Assembly: GCF_032362555.1 (NCBI RefSeq)
Contig: NC_083509.1
Location: forward strand, 4,487,001-4,551,000
Reading direction: 5' to 3'
DNA length: 64,000 bases
Origin: Amyelois transitella
Lineage: Eukaryota > Arthropoda > Insecta > Lepidoptera > Pyralidae
Part shown: positions 1 to 12,200 of the stretch, in pieces
Layout: the number at the start of each line of letters is the position of its first letter
How positions within the stretch are numbered: the stretch's first letter is position 1
Made by a program: the position numbers and the translations under genes
Notes under the pieces: model-generated
Told to the model about the DNA's origin: nothing
What the model saw: the letters and a program-made list of their open reading frames with translations, nothing else
Database searches by the model: none

Positions 1-1828
1 AAATAGTGTAGGTTCCGCTTGCGAGCTAATTGTTTGATCAGCATACAGCTGTTCTCATCAATGTTAATTACCACTCTGAACATTGTTTACCATACGTATA
101 ATTTTGGACTTTCCCTATTTTTATATGGAATTGTATGAAATTTCATTTAAGACTATTTGCCTAACTTTAGCGTGTAATCCATGACTCTCATCTTAACGTG
201 GTCCACTTTAATACTTCTATCCATATCTACATAAATAAATTTGTATGTTAGTAAGAAAAAGATTAATTATTAAAGTATAAGAATACTTATCAATTTATAG
301 ATGTAAGTAAGAAAAAAATATTTTGTTGCAAAATAACAAAAAAATTATACATATAATTATAAAATTCATTTATGTCACATAAACAACAGACCAAACACTT
401 CAAACTTGATTGTTCTGTGATTTATGTAAGAAATAGTCGCCGCAAAATCTGCTTTTCAAATTCATCTCGTTCTCGAATAACAATCACAAAAAGAATCTGA
501 GACCAGTGAATAACTTTATTTTTATTTGTCATGTTTTTGTGCAAATACACTTCTAGATTATACTCATATGCAGAACCCGGGCTCCAGTAGTAGTCTATAA
601 TTAGTATAACTCTATCTCCTTCTCAGAAAAGGCTTTCCGTATCTACATCTTTATTCCTTACAGGGAAGACGCAGCTAACAGGCTCACAAAGTCTGAAAGG
701 CCAGGATGAAGAAGTTCTATTCTCAAGTGCCGGGTACAACAACGTCTTAACTGTGGTTTAAAATAGGCTGGTTAAATAATGAATTTGATATTAAACTGAT
801 GTAACTTTGTTTAAAAGGAAATATTTTTAAGGAACAAAAATATAATTTACATCATTAACTTTTGGGTTACTTTCTGCTTGAATAAAATAAAGATTTGCAA
901 TTCAATGGCGTTAATGATAATTTTATCTCTGAGTGAATCAGTGAAATCTGGATGATTATAATTCATTCAAAAATTCGTCGTCGTTCCAAATCGTAGAGAT
1001 GGTTTACGTAAACGGACTCTAGACTCAAAACATAGCGCAGGGTACAACCAGGCACACGTTAAGATGTGAGACATGATTTTCGTTAGTCGCATTACTATAA
1101 AACAGAGCCCCATAAAATCTCTTAATAAACATAAAATTTTTGATTCTAATGAAAACTTTTACCTACTTCGTCCTTTACTTTTCTCTGATATACAAATAAT
1201 AAGGTTTTAAGAAAAAAAAGTCATTCTTTGCGCAACATGGTGGGCATTTAAGTCTGAAATATGTCTAATTTATTTTTGTGCGGCCCTTACACATCTGTGC
1301 GCATCGTTTTATAGCCGACGGTGCGGTCGAGGTACGCAGTTCCCTGAGGAATAACCCTTTTCCTCACTATGAGAAAACAAATACTTTTATCCCAGCGCCC
1401 TTAATATTCTAATTCTAATAATGATAAGAATACGTGTACAAGTAATGCGTTTTACAAAAATGAAGAAGTATTAATAGGTACATTAAAATTTTATGACTTA
1501 ACTTTTTATTACTTAGATCAAAACTGGATTGAACATTGACTTTTAAAGATTCTGTAGCCAAACTGTCACAAAGAAAAGAAAAACAAAACTTGCATTGTGG
1601 ATATCATGTCACGTTAGTGTAAAAAATTGTCAAAATAGTAAATAATCTTTAGATTCTATTCATTTTATTAAACCGGAGCAAAATGTAAAAACCGAGATAC
1701 AAGTTATATTGATCATGTCCATTTAAGAAGTATTTTTTAAAGAATATGCCCGTATTTGAATATTTTGTAGTACATAACCAATTCAGAAAACTTTCAGACA
1801 CGCTCCAAGAAATGGAAATACTCTAAAA
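1..1828. other. Non-coding AT-rich stretch
   Basis: No convincing exon or RNA gene is seen. The sequence is AT-rich with short poly-A/T runs. A diverged piece of the common dispersed repeat listed below as family 2 lies near 640-760. I see no basis for assigning the rest; it could be intergenic or intronic to a gene outside the window. Confidence 0.5.
640..760 (+). repeat. Diverged fragment of dispersed repeat family 2
   Basis: The words 'atctttattcctta', 'agacgcagctaacag', 'gtctgaaaggcca' and, further on, 'agtgccgggtacaac' follow the order of the family-2 consensus seen in better copies at 13150 and 30149. It is heavily mutated, so the assignment is tentative. Confidence 0.35.
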
Positions 1829-1900
1829 ATGAAGATTTGTATTCCTAAATCTCTTTCACAATGTCACTCTACAAGGGACGTCAACTTTTCTTCTGCGACA

Positions 1901-2203
1901 ATGCTTTTGATGTCTTCTGCGGATTTTTATCTATCACTAATCGGCAGTGTCTTTATTATGCTTGGATATCTTATTGGGAAAGTCCTATGTGAAGACGCTA
2001 CTCCGTGCATCTCAGGAAATATTTTGATTATATTTGGTCACTTTCTTGCTATGCTATCAGACGCTTGCACACTCGCTGAAGACTTTTTCTTCGTCAATCA
2101 AAGTAAAAGGGACTTTAAAATAAATCATTACTTCGTCGTTGCAAATATCATATCTCTGTTTGGCGAATATAAAGAATTGAAGTCTTCGCTTCGTGCTCAA
2201 TAA
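1901..2203 (+). CDS. Small multi-spanning membrane protein (copy A of a tandem pair), function unknown
   Basis: The ORF is open from 1829, with an in-frame ATG at 1901 that begins just before the hydrophobic part; either ATG is possible. From 1901 it encodes 100 residues with about three hydrophobic segments, around 'LIGSVFIMLGYLIG', 'GNILIIFGHFLAML' and 'FVVANIISLF'. I do not recognise the family. The protein aligns along its length with the next ORF: both have YL..IG, GY, P..SG and GH.F.L.SD, followed by an acidic AE turn. The stop codon overlaps an AATAAA at 2199-2204. No splice sites are needed to read it. It may be a real short gene, one half of a longer protein broken by a frame change, or a pseudogene. 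The main support for coding is the conserved resemblance to the neighbour. Confidence 0.4.
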   Translation: MLLMSSADFYLSLIGSVFIMLGYLIGKVLCEDATPCISGNILIIFGHFLAMLSDACTLAEDFFFVNQSKRDFKINHYFVVANIISLFGEYKELKSSLRAQ

Positions 2204-2228
2204 AGAGTGCTCACGATGGTCCTTACAG

Positions 2229-2546
2229 ATGTTGTCGACGAACTTAAAGTCTTGCGTGGCACAAGTCAAGTTGTACCTTCCATACATTGGTCACCTTGTC
2301 ATGGCCGTGGGATATTTCCTGGAACAAATTTACGAAATCACGCCGCCAATACCAAGTGGAATAGTGTTGGTAGGACATATCTTCGTGCTGTCAGATCCTC
2401 GTGCACTCTCCGCCGAGAATCCTAACCTCCAAGCGATAAACATCATATTCTTAATCAGCAACATTCTTATGTTTGTTTACGATATTTTAATCTATTCGGG
2501 GATTAACATGCCAGTCATTGATGAAATGAATCGGTATTTCGATTGA
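2229..2546 (+). CDS. Small multi-spanning membrane protein (copy B of a tandem pair), function unknown
   Basis: This ORF follows copy A in another frame. Its open frame reaches back to 2181, so the two overlap slightly. The first ATG is at 2229 and is immediately preceded by 'ccttacag', so it may instead be the start of a 3' exon. From 2229 it gives 105 residues ending 'MNRYFD' with a TGA stop. Hydrophobic segments centre on 'YIGHLVMAVGYFL', 'SGIVLVGHIFVL' and 'INIIFLISNILMFVYDILI', in the same order and spacing as copy A. An AATAAA lies downstream near 2893. The function is not recognised. The two ORFs look like products of a local duplication, or like two repeats of one protein. Confidence 0.42.
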   Translation: MLSTNLKSCVAQVKLYLPYIGHLVMAVGYFLEQIYEITPPIPSGIVLVGHIFVLSDPRALSAENPNLQAINIIFLISNILMFVYDILIYSGINMPVIDEMNRYFD

Positions 2547-3794
2547 TATTATTATTAGTTCACCAAGTAAATTTTTTTCTACTTCTAGTGTGTTACATTT
2601 TTTTTAAAGTTGATTTATGAAGGGTTGAGAAGTCTAGCCTTATTGCGCGTGTAATCTAACAGTAAAGCTGTAAATTGTATTGATTCCAAGTTCTCTGATA
2701 TTTAATGAGTTGGATGGTTGGATGCCAAACAGACGTCACTCCCGAAATTACGCATTTTATTTTTTTGACTGAATTAGTTATTTATAACTACAAAAATATA
2801 TTGCATAATAATTTAGATCTTAGAAATATATTTGTTGATGAAATATTTGCAATATTTATTTAAAAAATGTATGCAATTTATCATCTTTTAAACAATAAAA
2901 TATCTATTTCACTTTAAAATCTTTGTAAAATTAGGGACTCCGCAAGGACCCCAAATTATAAAAACATAAATGAACCCTTACAGCTCATAATTAATGAGGG
3001 CGGGTTTATGTATAAGACAATTTTAATTGGCTACGTGATGATGTTGGCACAAGCAAATTAAACCGCGCCATCTTTGTGGGGTTCTTTTAATTTTTTTACC
3101 CACACCATTTAAACTTGACAAACTTTATTATATAGAAACCATAATTCTCGAAATTTAAAGAACCTTAAATTCATTCTACCGTTCCGTTATATCTGTATAA
3201 AAAAAAATTAAATGTACCAAAAGTAAAAGTCACACTTTTCGTATTAAAAAAAAACATTTTTTTACAGACTTTATTTACTCTCTGCCTGGTTTGGTATGCG
3301 ATATAAATTATTGTATGTGCCGGATGCATCTCCTTCCATTCACATTGTCAAAAATATATCACGAAGAATCCTATCTTTCCTTTATGCATTGGTCTAGTAA
3401 ATCGTCACTATCTTTGAATCTTTTTCTAATCCAGCCAGCTTGACGTGGCATTCGTGTTTCTGACTGGGACTCCTGCCGACAGGGATACATACATATGTAT
3501 TGTAACTATGCTGTAGTTGTACATAAAAACATTAAAAAGTTATTAACGAATTAAATACAAAGTATGAAATTGTCGTCAAAAATCTTAAAAAACGTAAAAT
3601 GATGGGTTGGCGAAGTGGGATGAATGGAATAGGGGAAATAAGATAATAGCAAAATATATACATTATGGACCGATTATAATTATAATCGTCTTGGTGTCTG
3701 GACCTCTCTGGGGACGACCCGAAGTCAGCCTGTGGCCACGATCTAAGAGTAGGGATCAGTGATATGGAAAACAAAATTAAACTTTAGGATTTGT

Positions 3795-3990
3795 TATACA
3801 TACATACATATAATAATAACGTCTATATTTCTTTAGGGTAAGACAGATCCAACGTCTTAAAAAGACTGAAAGGCCACGTTTAGATGTATAGCTTATGATG
3901 GAATTGAGATTCAAACAGTGATAGGTTACTAGCTGATCGACAAGAATTATCGTTAGTTTTTTTAGCCTTTCCCTTAGTCGCATTTTATAA
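3795..3990 (+). repeat. Diverged copy of dispersed repeat family 2
   Basis: After a 'catacatacata' lead the element reads 'aacgtctatatttcttta', 'aaaaagactgaaaggccacg', 'gagattcaaacagtgata' and 'cccttagtcgcattttat'. This is the same order as the better copies at 13150 and 30149. It ends without the 'ccgggaaccac' terminus. Confidence 0.6.
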
Positions 3991-5614
3991 CATCTACGAG
4001 GAAACTATATAGTTGTCCTATATAATTAAAAGTACCTATTAAGGTTATTATTTATTAAGGTATTACTTTTAAATTGGCCAAAATTCCAGTAAACCTATGA
4101 TTGAAGTCGAAAAATTTACTAAGTTAAACAAACAGATAAACAGACCTTTTCATTTATTAATTAGTATGGAGGGACGAGTGTAACGGATGTAGTATTCTAC
4201 TATGTATTCTAAATGATATAAGGACACAAAGTTAAAAAGGCTGTCCCAGTAAATATATATATATATATTTTGTTTCATATATAATTTTGTAAGTAAAAAT
4301 GTATAAACTTTACGACGAAAAGATAAAGGAGCGCTGAACTCAATATCAGGAGTGGGATCGCGACCGAGTCGACAATTTGGCACATTTTGCGACAAGCAGT
4401 CCTCGCCGCGAGGGCCCTCGGTGACGGCCTACAATCACTTTTGTCGTCGGCACAAAGGAAAATAATTTATTGGAGGTCAATTTCTATAAATACGACGGCT
4501 TTCAAAACCAAATATATTATGTTGATACTATAGAGAAGGATGAATGGCAGGAAAATTTACTGAAAATACCAATAAAATGGTCCATTCATTCAAAACTTGT
4601 CATTGTTCCTTGCTTTGAATCTTAGCTTATTTATATAACTTATAAAATTTACCCTTCCTGTTTTTTCTTACACTTTAAGAAGTACAGAGTTAAGAGAATA
4701 AAATGTTTTATTAAACTTTTAATGAAATTTCAAACATCTAAAAATGCGACTGAAGTTCGAATAATATATAATTTAGATTGATTTTGTTTTTGATTACATT
4801 CTTTGACTTGATATATTATTTATTCTGACTTTTCTGATTTAAGAGCGTCGGTGATCGACCGGTAAGGTATCCGATAAAAAAATGCATACGTTTGCGTGGA
4901 AGGCACAGGTACAAATCCACCTTGACCATGTACCAATGTCTTAATTGAGTTATGTATATTAGTTTGAGTGCTAATCGAGTAAGATCATGACCAGAAAGGC
5001 GCACTCCGGGCTCCTCTCCAAAAAGTATAAAACACAAAAAGTTTTTATATAACGTAGCATAGCTTCAATTGTTGTAGCAAATCGTAGCAGTCGTCTTCGT
5101 AGCATATAGTATCTCGTAACGTCGTTGCCGTATGAAATAATTTTCGTAGCAGACAGAAAGCATTTTAGTAGGCGTAAAGTTCATATTAGCTGAAAGATGG
5201 ATCATGTATACTTTCTATTAGGTAAACTGCAAGTATGAATAAAAAGACATTTTCTACTTAAGTAAGAAAAAAATCATTTTAACGCTTCGTCAAGAGGCGC
5301 CATTTCTCTAAGGCCTTCATGAAGGAGCAATCAACGGAGCTAAAAGCAATATTAGTAATAAATCATATTAGCGCGAGATCGCGGCAAGTACGCTGGATTC
5401 AATAAGTAATTACAGAAAGGCTTTCATCACATTAGCGTCACTTTAGCCAAATTAATGGCTATCGTATATAAATCGCAGGCGGACCGCAACGGACGTTCAA
5501 TGAATCACAATTTCTCACGATTGCTGGGTTAATATAGCTTCGGCTCAATAAAAAATGGGTTCTATTTTTTTCCTTCCTCATTTATGTTTCCTAAAATAAT
5601 TGCATTATTCCTTA

Positions 5615-5700
5615 CAAAGTAGGCAGAACCAACAGTCCTTGAGAAGACTACGTTCATCTGTTTGGACTTGAGATTCAGATAGTAACTAAGTGTTAAAAAA
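5615..5700 (+). repeat. Decayed fragment of dispersed repeat family 2
   Basis: 'agtaggcagaaccaacagtc', 'gagaagactacgttcatctg' and 'gagattcagatagtaac' follow the family-2 order with many changes and small deletions. Confidence 0.4.
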
Positions 5701-7872
5701 ATCTACTTGTCTACTAATGAATATAATAAGATGACTATATGAAATACTTTGCTACGTAATAAGGTAGGAAAAGGTTCACTCGGATCTTGAGTACCAAACT
5801 TACGAAACAAAACTTGGACATGGAAACACACAGAGGTAAAATGGAATGCCTTTTTGTCAAGAGTGCACAATAAGATGACTGTGAATAGTAGTACCTATTA
5901 GGGTGAGTCCTATGTTGAACATGTTTTTTTTTATTATTTAAGTAATGCTTATTTTTATTGTTATTTTTACAGCAATATGATTTCTTACTTCATAAATTCA
6001 TACCTTATTTTTTGTAGCTTTATATAAAAAGGCAAAACTTAACAATATTACTAACTGTGCTGTCTGTCCATGTTTAATCAGGATATATCATGAACCGTTA
6101 TAATAAAATGTTTTTACTTTTTTAAGGTTGACGGTCTTTTAATGACTTTTTTTACCCAATGTGCACTCTACATAGAATAGGAACACTACGCTGTCACTGG
6201 ACGCGGCTAATGTGAGTTGTCCCCGTATTTCTCTATTTGTCCTCGGTGAGTGCCTCCTAACTTGCAGTTACAGGGACCGTGACTCAACAGTACAACTTAT
6301 ACTTAAGAAATACTTTTTGGATACTAAACTGCATCGTCATGCTAGAGAAAACCGCAGGTTCATGTTTGTTCTGTTTATTGCTTACCTTAAAAAGGAAACT
6401 CTTAAATATTAAAACTGTATATTGGTAGCGTATATTTTTTTCTTCTTTGCGTATCTGTAGTTGCACCTTTTGTTGCTAAACTCTAAAATCAAACCCCTTC
6501 TCTGCTATTTTTCTTTTAACCTTACATGCTCAAATATGTAGATTGGCATATCATCTATCCTGGCGACATCAAATTAAGAAGTTTTTCAATGTCTTTATCT
6601 GGCTTTGTACGGAAGCTGAAAGCTGAAATATGCCGTTCTATTAGAGTAAAATGTAATTTTTAAACTAAACTTATAATAGGAACCCTAAAATTGATCCTCC
6701 CAATTTTTAATGGAAATGTAAAGTTATTAAAAAACAAGAGTTTGATAGCCGTAAACTCGCTTTCATAACATGTTAAAACCTGTTCAAGTCCATAGAAGGC
6801 AGGCTATTATCCAGACAAATGAGCCAGTGTGCAGGACTGAACTAATTTTCATTAATGCCACGAGCAGCCGCCGGTGCAGCCGCGTTCTCATTCAGCCCGT
6901 CCAACGACTTGACTGACATACAGAAAATTGATCAATTTTACCTTTTATTCATCACTAGCAGCTGCATAAGGCACTCCTGATTTTAAAGAGTTTAGTAGAA
7001 AAACATACCTTTATTTGTGATATATTTATTGTTAAAAAAACAATACATAGTAATACTTATAACAATAGAAATCATAAGCTTTTTATATTATTCCAAATTC
7101 TATGCATATATCACAAATGTACAATGGCGAACTTTTTCGCCTTACGTGACCTGCCAAAGTACAAACCGTTAGCGTGTTTATTTTGTTACTATTACTTGAG
7201 TTATTTTTAATGTAACCATCTGCTTATTTACTAACAAACAAAAAATGTTATTCTTTAAAAAATTTCAGAACATCTAATCTCGTTTTAATTTTTTTAGTCA
7301 TATCATAAGCAATACAGAGAAACAAAATGGAATTAATTAGTGATTTATTAATTTATTGTCCAGAACAAAACGTTTGATTGACTTCAAAGCAGAAGATGAG
7401 AAAACTTTCAAATTTTCTGAAAGTACTTCGTCGCGATGACGACTTTCCTCATCAATCAAAAATATATCTTTGAAATCGGTTGATATAAATATATTTTTTA
7501 GTTATTCTGAAGTCAACATAATTTTCAGATTTGTTGTGTGATAAAAAAATATCATTATTTTCGATCAGTCACTAGTGGTAAGTATATTAACAAATTTTAG
7601 ATGGGGAAACATTCTGTGGGATTGTGTAAGCTGGTTCCCGGAAGTTCTGGTGTAACTTTTCTACTTACAAATTACATTTTCCCGTAGTTCATCTGTGGGA
7701 AATCATAATTTATTCTCAGTCCGGAACTTGTAATTGAATTAGTGTATACTCACAAATGACTTTTTGACACCAGATTTTTAAAAGCGACTTGAATTTTTAT
7801 TTCTTTCTCGAGGTTTTTTTTCTGTTACGTGTATACGAATGTTATCCTAACTTTGGTGTGAAGGATATTTAA

Positions 7873-8124
7873 CTGCCTCTGTGGCTCAGCGGTAGTACGC
7901 TTGTCTGCGACACCGGAGGTCCCGGGTTCGAATCCCGGTCAGGACATGATGAGAAAAGAACTTTTTCTGATTGGCCTGGGTCTTGGATGTTTATCTATAT
8001 AAGTATTTATTATAAAATATAGTATCGTTGAGTTAGTATCTCGTAACACAAGTTTCGAACTTACTTCGAGGCTAACTCAATCAGTGTAATTTGTCCCGTA
8101 TATATTTATTTATTTATTTATTTA
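7873..8124 (+). mobile_element. tRNA-derived SINE, full copy
   Basis: The head resembles a tRNA gene: an A-box-like 'TGGCTCAGCGG' at 7882-7892 and a perfect B box 'GGTTCGAATCC' at 7925-7935, so internal Pol III promoter elements are present. The body ('ctgattggcctgggtcttgg', 'gttgagttagtatctcgtaa', 'ctaactcaatcagtgtaatt') is shared with copies at 22949 and 56168. The tail is a short (TTTA)n run. It lies upstream of the first recognised Grd exon. The intact boxes suggest a young insertion. Confidence 0.85.
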
Positions 8125-9154
8125 ACTAAGGCGTTGTACTGGAAAATCACTAACCATTAACACCTCTGTGAACACATTTAATCAAATAAATGGTTTGATT
8201 TGAATAACACATACAGAATAGTAGCTTTGACACTATAATTCGTTTAAAAGCTTAAATAAGGAATGAATGAGAGTTGAGTGAGCCTAGATATACTAGATGT
8301 TGGCAATCAAATCTGTTCAGGCGGAGAAAGCGCAATCATCGCGTGTCAGCTCGCAATTACACTGCGAAGTGATGGTTAGCAATAGTTAGCGCCAAATATT
8401 GGATACTATGTTCGTCTTTCTTTGATTGATTTATCAAAGAATAAAACGCCAAATTATTAAACATAAAATTAAGTACATAATTGTATTTCCTTGCCGACTT
8501 ATTTGTCACTTAGTCTACGTTGACTTGAATATTTCTAATTAAATTTAAAATTTGTTAGGAAAAAGTAAATGTATTTTAGAGAAGAATTCCCCGAAATCCC
8601 ACGGGAAAGGAAATAAACAGAATTTTTGGGTTTAACGCAGATCTATGTCATATGGATTCTAAAATCTGTCAAGTTTTTAAGGGCTAAAATCAAAAACAAT
8701 GTGTCTTAAAAACGTATGTACCTATTAGAGTTTGATTTAGTGGTTATCGAACACTCTTATACATCTCAATGTCGCAATGAATAAAAACGATGTCGCAGCG
8801 GTATAGAGCTGTTAGGAACCCTTATTACCATAAACCGAAACAAAAAATGGAATGGGCTTACTGCCAGCTGTCTTGAGAGAAGGATTATGCTAAACGATTT
8901 GTGAATTCAAACGATTGATTTGTTATGATGTTTTAATAAATATGACTAGGTTGTACTCCCAGAGCTATCTTCACACAATATAAAATAGCATGTTTTGTTA
9001 ATTTTTTATTAACATGCTTAGAAATATCGTAAAATTTTATGTGACCTCACCTGTGTTTCATTATAAGTTGGTAAATAAAAGATAACAATTAATTCTTTAA
9101 CCATTAAATAAACATTTAAGAATATTTGATTGATGTTGACAAACAGCTGAATCA

Positions 9155-9222
9155 GGCTTTTCAAGAATGTGGCTCTGTCTACCCTACAAGGATATAGACG
9201 TGACTTTTTGTATGTATGATAG
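9155..9222 (-). repeat. Terminal fragment of dispersed repeat family 2 (reverse orientation)
   Basis: 'ggctttt caagaatg', 'ggctctgtctaccctacaag' and 'gatatagacgtgac' followed by a 'tgtatgtatg' tail match the reverse-oriented end of family 2. It lies just upstream of the first seen exon of Grd. Confidence 0.6.
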
Positions 9223-9272
9223 ATATTCATACCTATCGAAATAAATAAAAAATATATTCCCCAGCGTTTTAG

Positions 9273-12200
9273 GAGCGGACGCGAAAGGAGCAATCTACTT
9301 GACGACTAAAAATGGAACATTTCCAATAACGCTGACATCCTTGAAGTCCCGAGACGACACTGCAGCCTTGCACACTCAAAACATTTTATCCGCGACCACT
9401 AAAACTGAACACAATGCCTTGGAGGCGAGCGACTATTGGGACAACGGCTCGGAGGAATTATTGCTGTCAAGTTACATGAACGGCTCTTATATAGACGCGG
9501 ATGACTGGAAAAGCAACACGAAAAGAAGTATTAATGATGCAGTCTCCAAAAATATCACGCTTGTTCTTGAAAATCTGCTGAAGAACTACGAAAACTCTCA
9601 GTTGCCGACCCACGGCAAAGGTAAGGTCTATGCGTGCAAACAGTAAGTACACCTAATGTCTTTGTCTTTCTTTTCGTAGTGAAGACTTTGTAATTTTTTT
9701 TTTTTTGGTTTTTGATTTTGAACTTGTCTTTTTGATTTCAGGATATCCCACAGTTGTCCAAACAAATATATTAATTAGGAGTATGGGACCGGTCTCAGAA
9801 CTAGACATGGTAAAATACTACTCTAAAACTCAATAAGTCCTTAAATCTTTAGAGTTCATCCGAATAATTTTTGACGTTCTTTCAGGATTATTCAATGGAT
9901 TGTTACTTCAGACAGTATTGGCGTGATGCACGCTTGTCTTTCTTGGGTCCCATACGGTCGTTATCACTTTCAATCAAAATGCTGGAGAGGATCTGGCGTC
10001 CAGACACCTATTTCTACAATGGCAAACATTCCTACGTCCACACAATCACGGTGCCGAACAAATTATTAAGGATTAGTCAACACGGCGATATCCTATATTC
10101 AATGAGGTAATAAACTGAGGATTCGAGAGAATATTAGTACTTAACTACCATATTTTTTTTATTATAACTTAATGCTTTCCATAGCATTGCAAGGTCTTAA
10201 TTTTATGCTATCATATATCGTAATTTTTATGGCAAGAGTGATAAGGCATTATTTGAACTTGCGTGTATGACGTCAGACCTCATCTTGCTGGACTACAACC
10301 GCATTGCACATTAATTTATTTAAATCGAAAAGATGCTGTGATGTGGTAATAGGCACAATATAAAACTACAGAATATTCGATTGCGTATCTTTGTCTTCAT
10401 TTATAGAAAGACAACTTTGTCCCATTTAGCGGGAAGATGAAGAGCTTTTCTCCGCGAAATTTACTTTTTCCACTTAAAAGTTTTAAACTAGTAAAGTATT
10501 TTGAGAAAACAATTTCCAATGAATGTAGCTCAGAGAGGTTCATTAATTTCGTAGTCGCTGCACAAACATAACGTCGGCCATTTTAATTGGCAGAGTGAAA
10601 AATACCCCGCTCCGATTACCCGCCAAGTTATTCATGGGACGAAAATCGCTATGAATATTCTTGAATTAAAAAACCCACGCACTGGCAATGAAATATTGTA
10701 CCATTTAATCACTATCAATGGTCGATCTGAACGAACTCGATCATTGTTTTTTTTTAAAGAAAATTATATGCAGTTTGTTCTACACAGTTTAATAGGTTAC
10801 TAAAGTGATAATAGAATATCATATTAAAAATAAATATTTTGTGCTAAAATTTCATTTCACCTATGTAACATTTATTACTTTGTACTTAACTATGTACTTT
10901 TCTTAATTAACTTGTCAATTAAAACAATCAGAAATCATATGATGTACGAGTAGTAAAGACTACCTATTCCTGGTTTTCTTTAAACACTCGAGCATGGTTA
11001 CGAACAAAATCCCTACATGCTGGGCGCTGGTGCTGCAATCGGTGGCTAATCGGTTTAGTTGCCGGACAAGACGCGTCAAATGCAGCAATCAAGTTGCCTC
11101 TCTCAAATCTATGTGGACACTGTGCTGATCCTTTGGTATCCCTTTTAGTGTTATATTGTAGTGATTTTAACTGGCAAACTAAAGTTTTTAAAGTTATGCT
11201 GCATCTCAATATGTATACAATCTTTTAAAAATTGGCCATTGCTCCCGGTTGCAGTCCGCTGCCATTCCTTGGAATTTCCTGGAAACACCTACATTCTTAT
11301 AATCGTTCGCGCCATAACTTTAATTTTAAGTTCTCATTCAATATCCGTTGCATCATCCATGATTTTTTTATAATCAGCGGTCTAGGAAAAAATTTGGAAG
11401 CGGCCACATATAGAAAAGCAAACCAATTTAATACTTATTTGTAAGGAACGAAAGTATAGAAAAGTATGTTAATACTTTTCTATTCAGCAGACTTTTCTTC
11501 GACACTCATGCAAAACCATAATAAAATTATTTCGAGGCATTTGGTTAGCTTTTGAATATTTTTCGTGTGACATTCATTAATTGCAGTATCTCTTGTTGAA
11601 ATGTTCTTTTACATATCTAATTAAAATGCGCAAGCAGAATTTTTCAAAGTTTCATTATAATCGAATGCATGGTCTATATATTTCCAGGCTCACAATCAAA
11701 GCGAAATGTCCGATGGAGCTCCGCAATTTCCCAATGGACAGGCAGTCTTGTCCTCTTATTTTAGGCAGTTGTGAGTATCTTTTTGATTATGCTGAAAAAA
11801 TATATAGACCTTACCAAAGAATTATGTTAGTATTCCGTAACACATCTCTCAAACTTTGATGCTAGTTCCATCTGTGCAATTTGTCTTGTACTTACTTCAT
11901 TTATTTTATTTAAGCACGTTTATTCATTATAAATAAATATTACGGCACAGATTATTCAGCTTACATACTTTGGACAATTATAGCAATTATTTATATTCTC
12001 TTGTTAAACTTCCATTCTATGGCATTCACGGTTCATAGCACAGATATAGAATTGTTACTAATCAAATCTATGGTTCATATAGCTCATATAGTTCTATAGT
12101 CATTTGACATTACTTTCAATGTTTTGCTGATCACCAGATGCCTACTCCAACCAACAACTAGTATACCAATGGCAGAACTCTGAGAGTGTGAACTTTGTCC

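Larger units (their letters stand above)
2547..9272. other. Long non-coding stretch, probably intergenic plus 5' part of the Grd gene
   Basis: No exon could be supported. The signal-peptide exon of the downstream channel gene should lie somewhere here or further upstream, but it was not identified. The stretch holds a TA dinucleotide run near 4252-4269, diverged family-2 repeats near 3795, 5615 and 9155, and a full SINE at 7873. The remaining ORFs are short and look random. Confidence 0.5.

Noticed and set aside
7873-7945. A possible tRNA gene (good B box and A-box-like sequence)
   Set aside because: The same head is followed by the same 170-base body at three places in the window, so it is the head of a SINE and not a functional tRNA.
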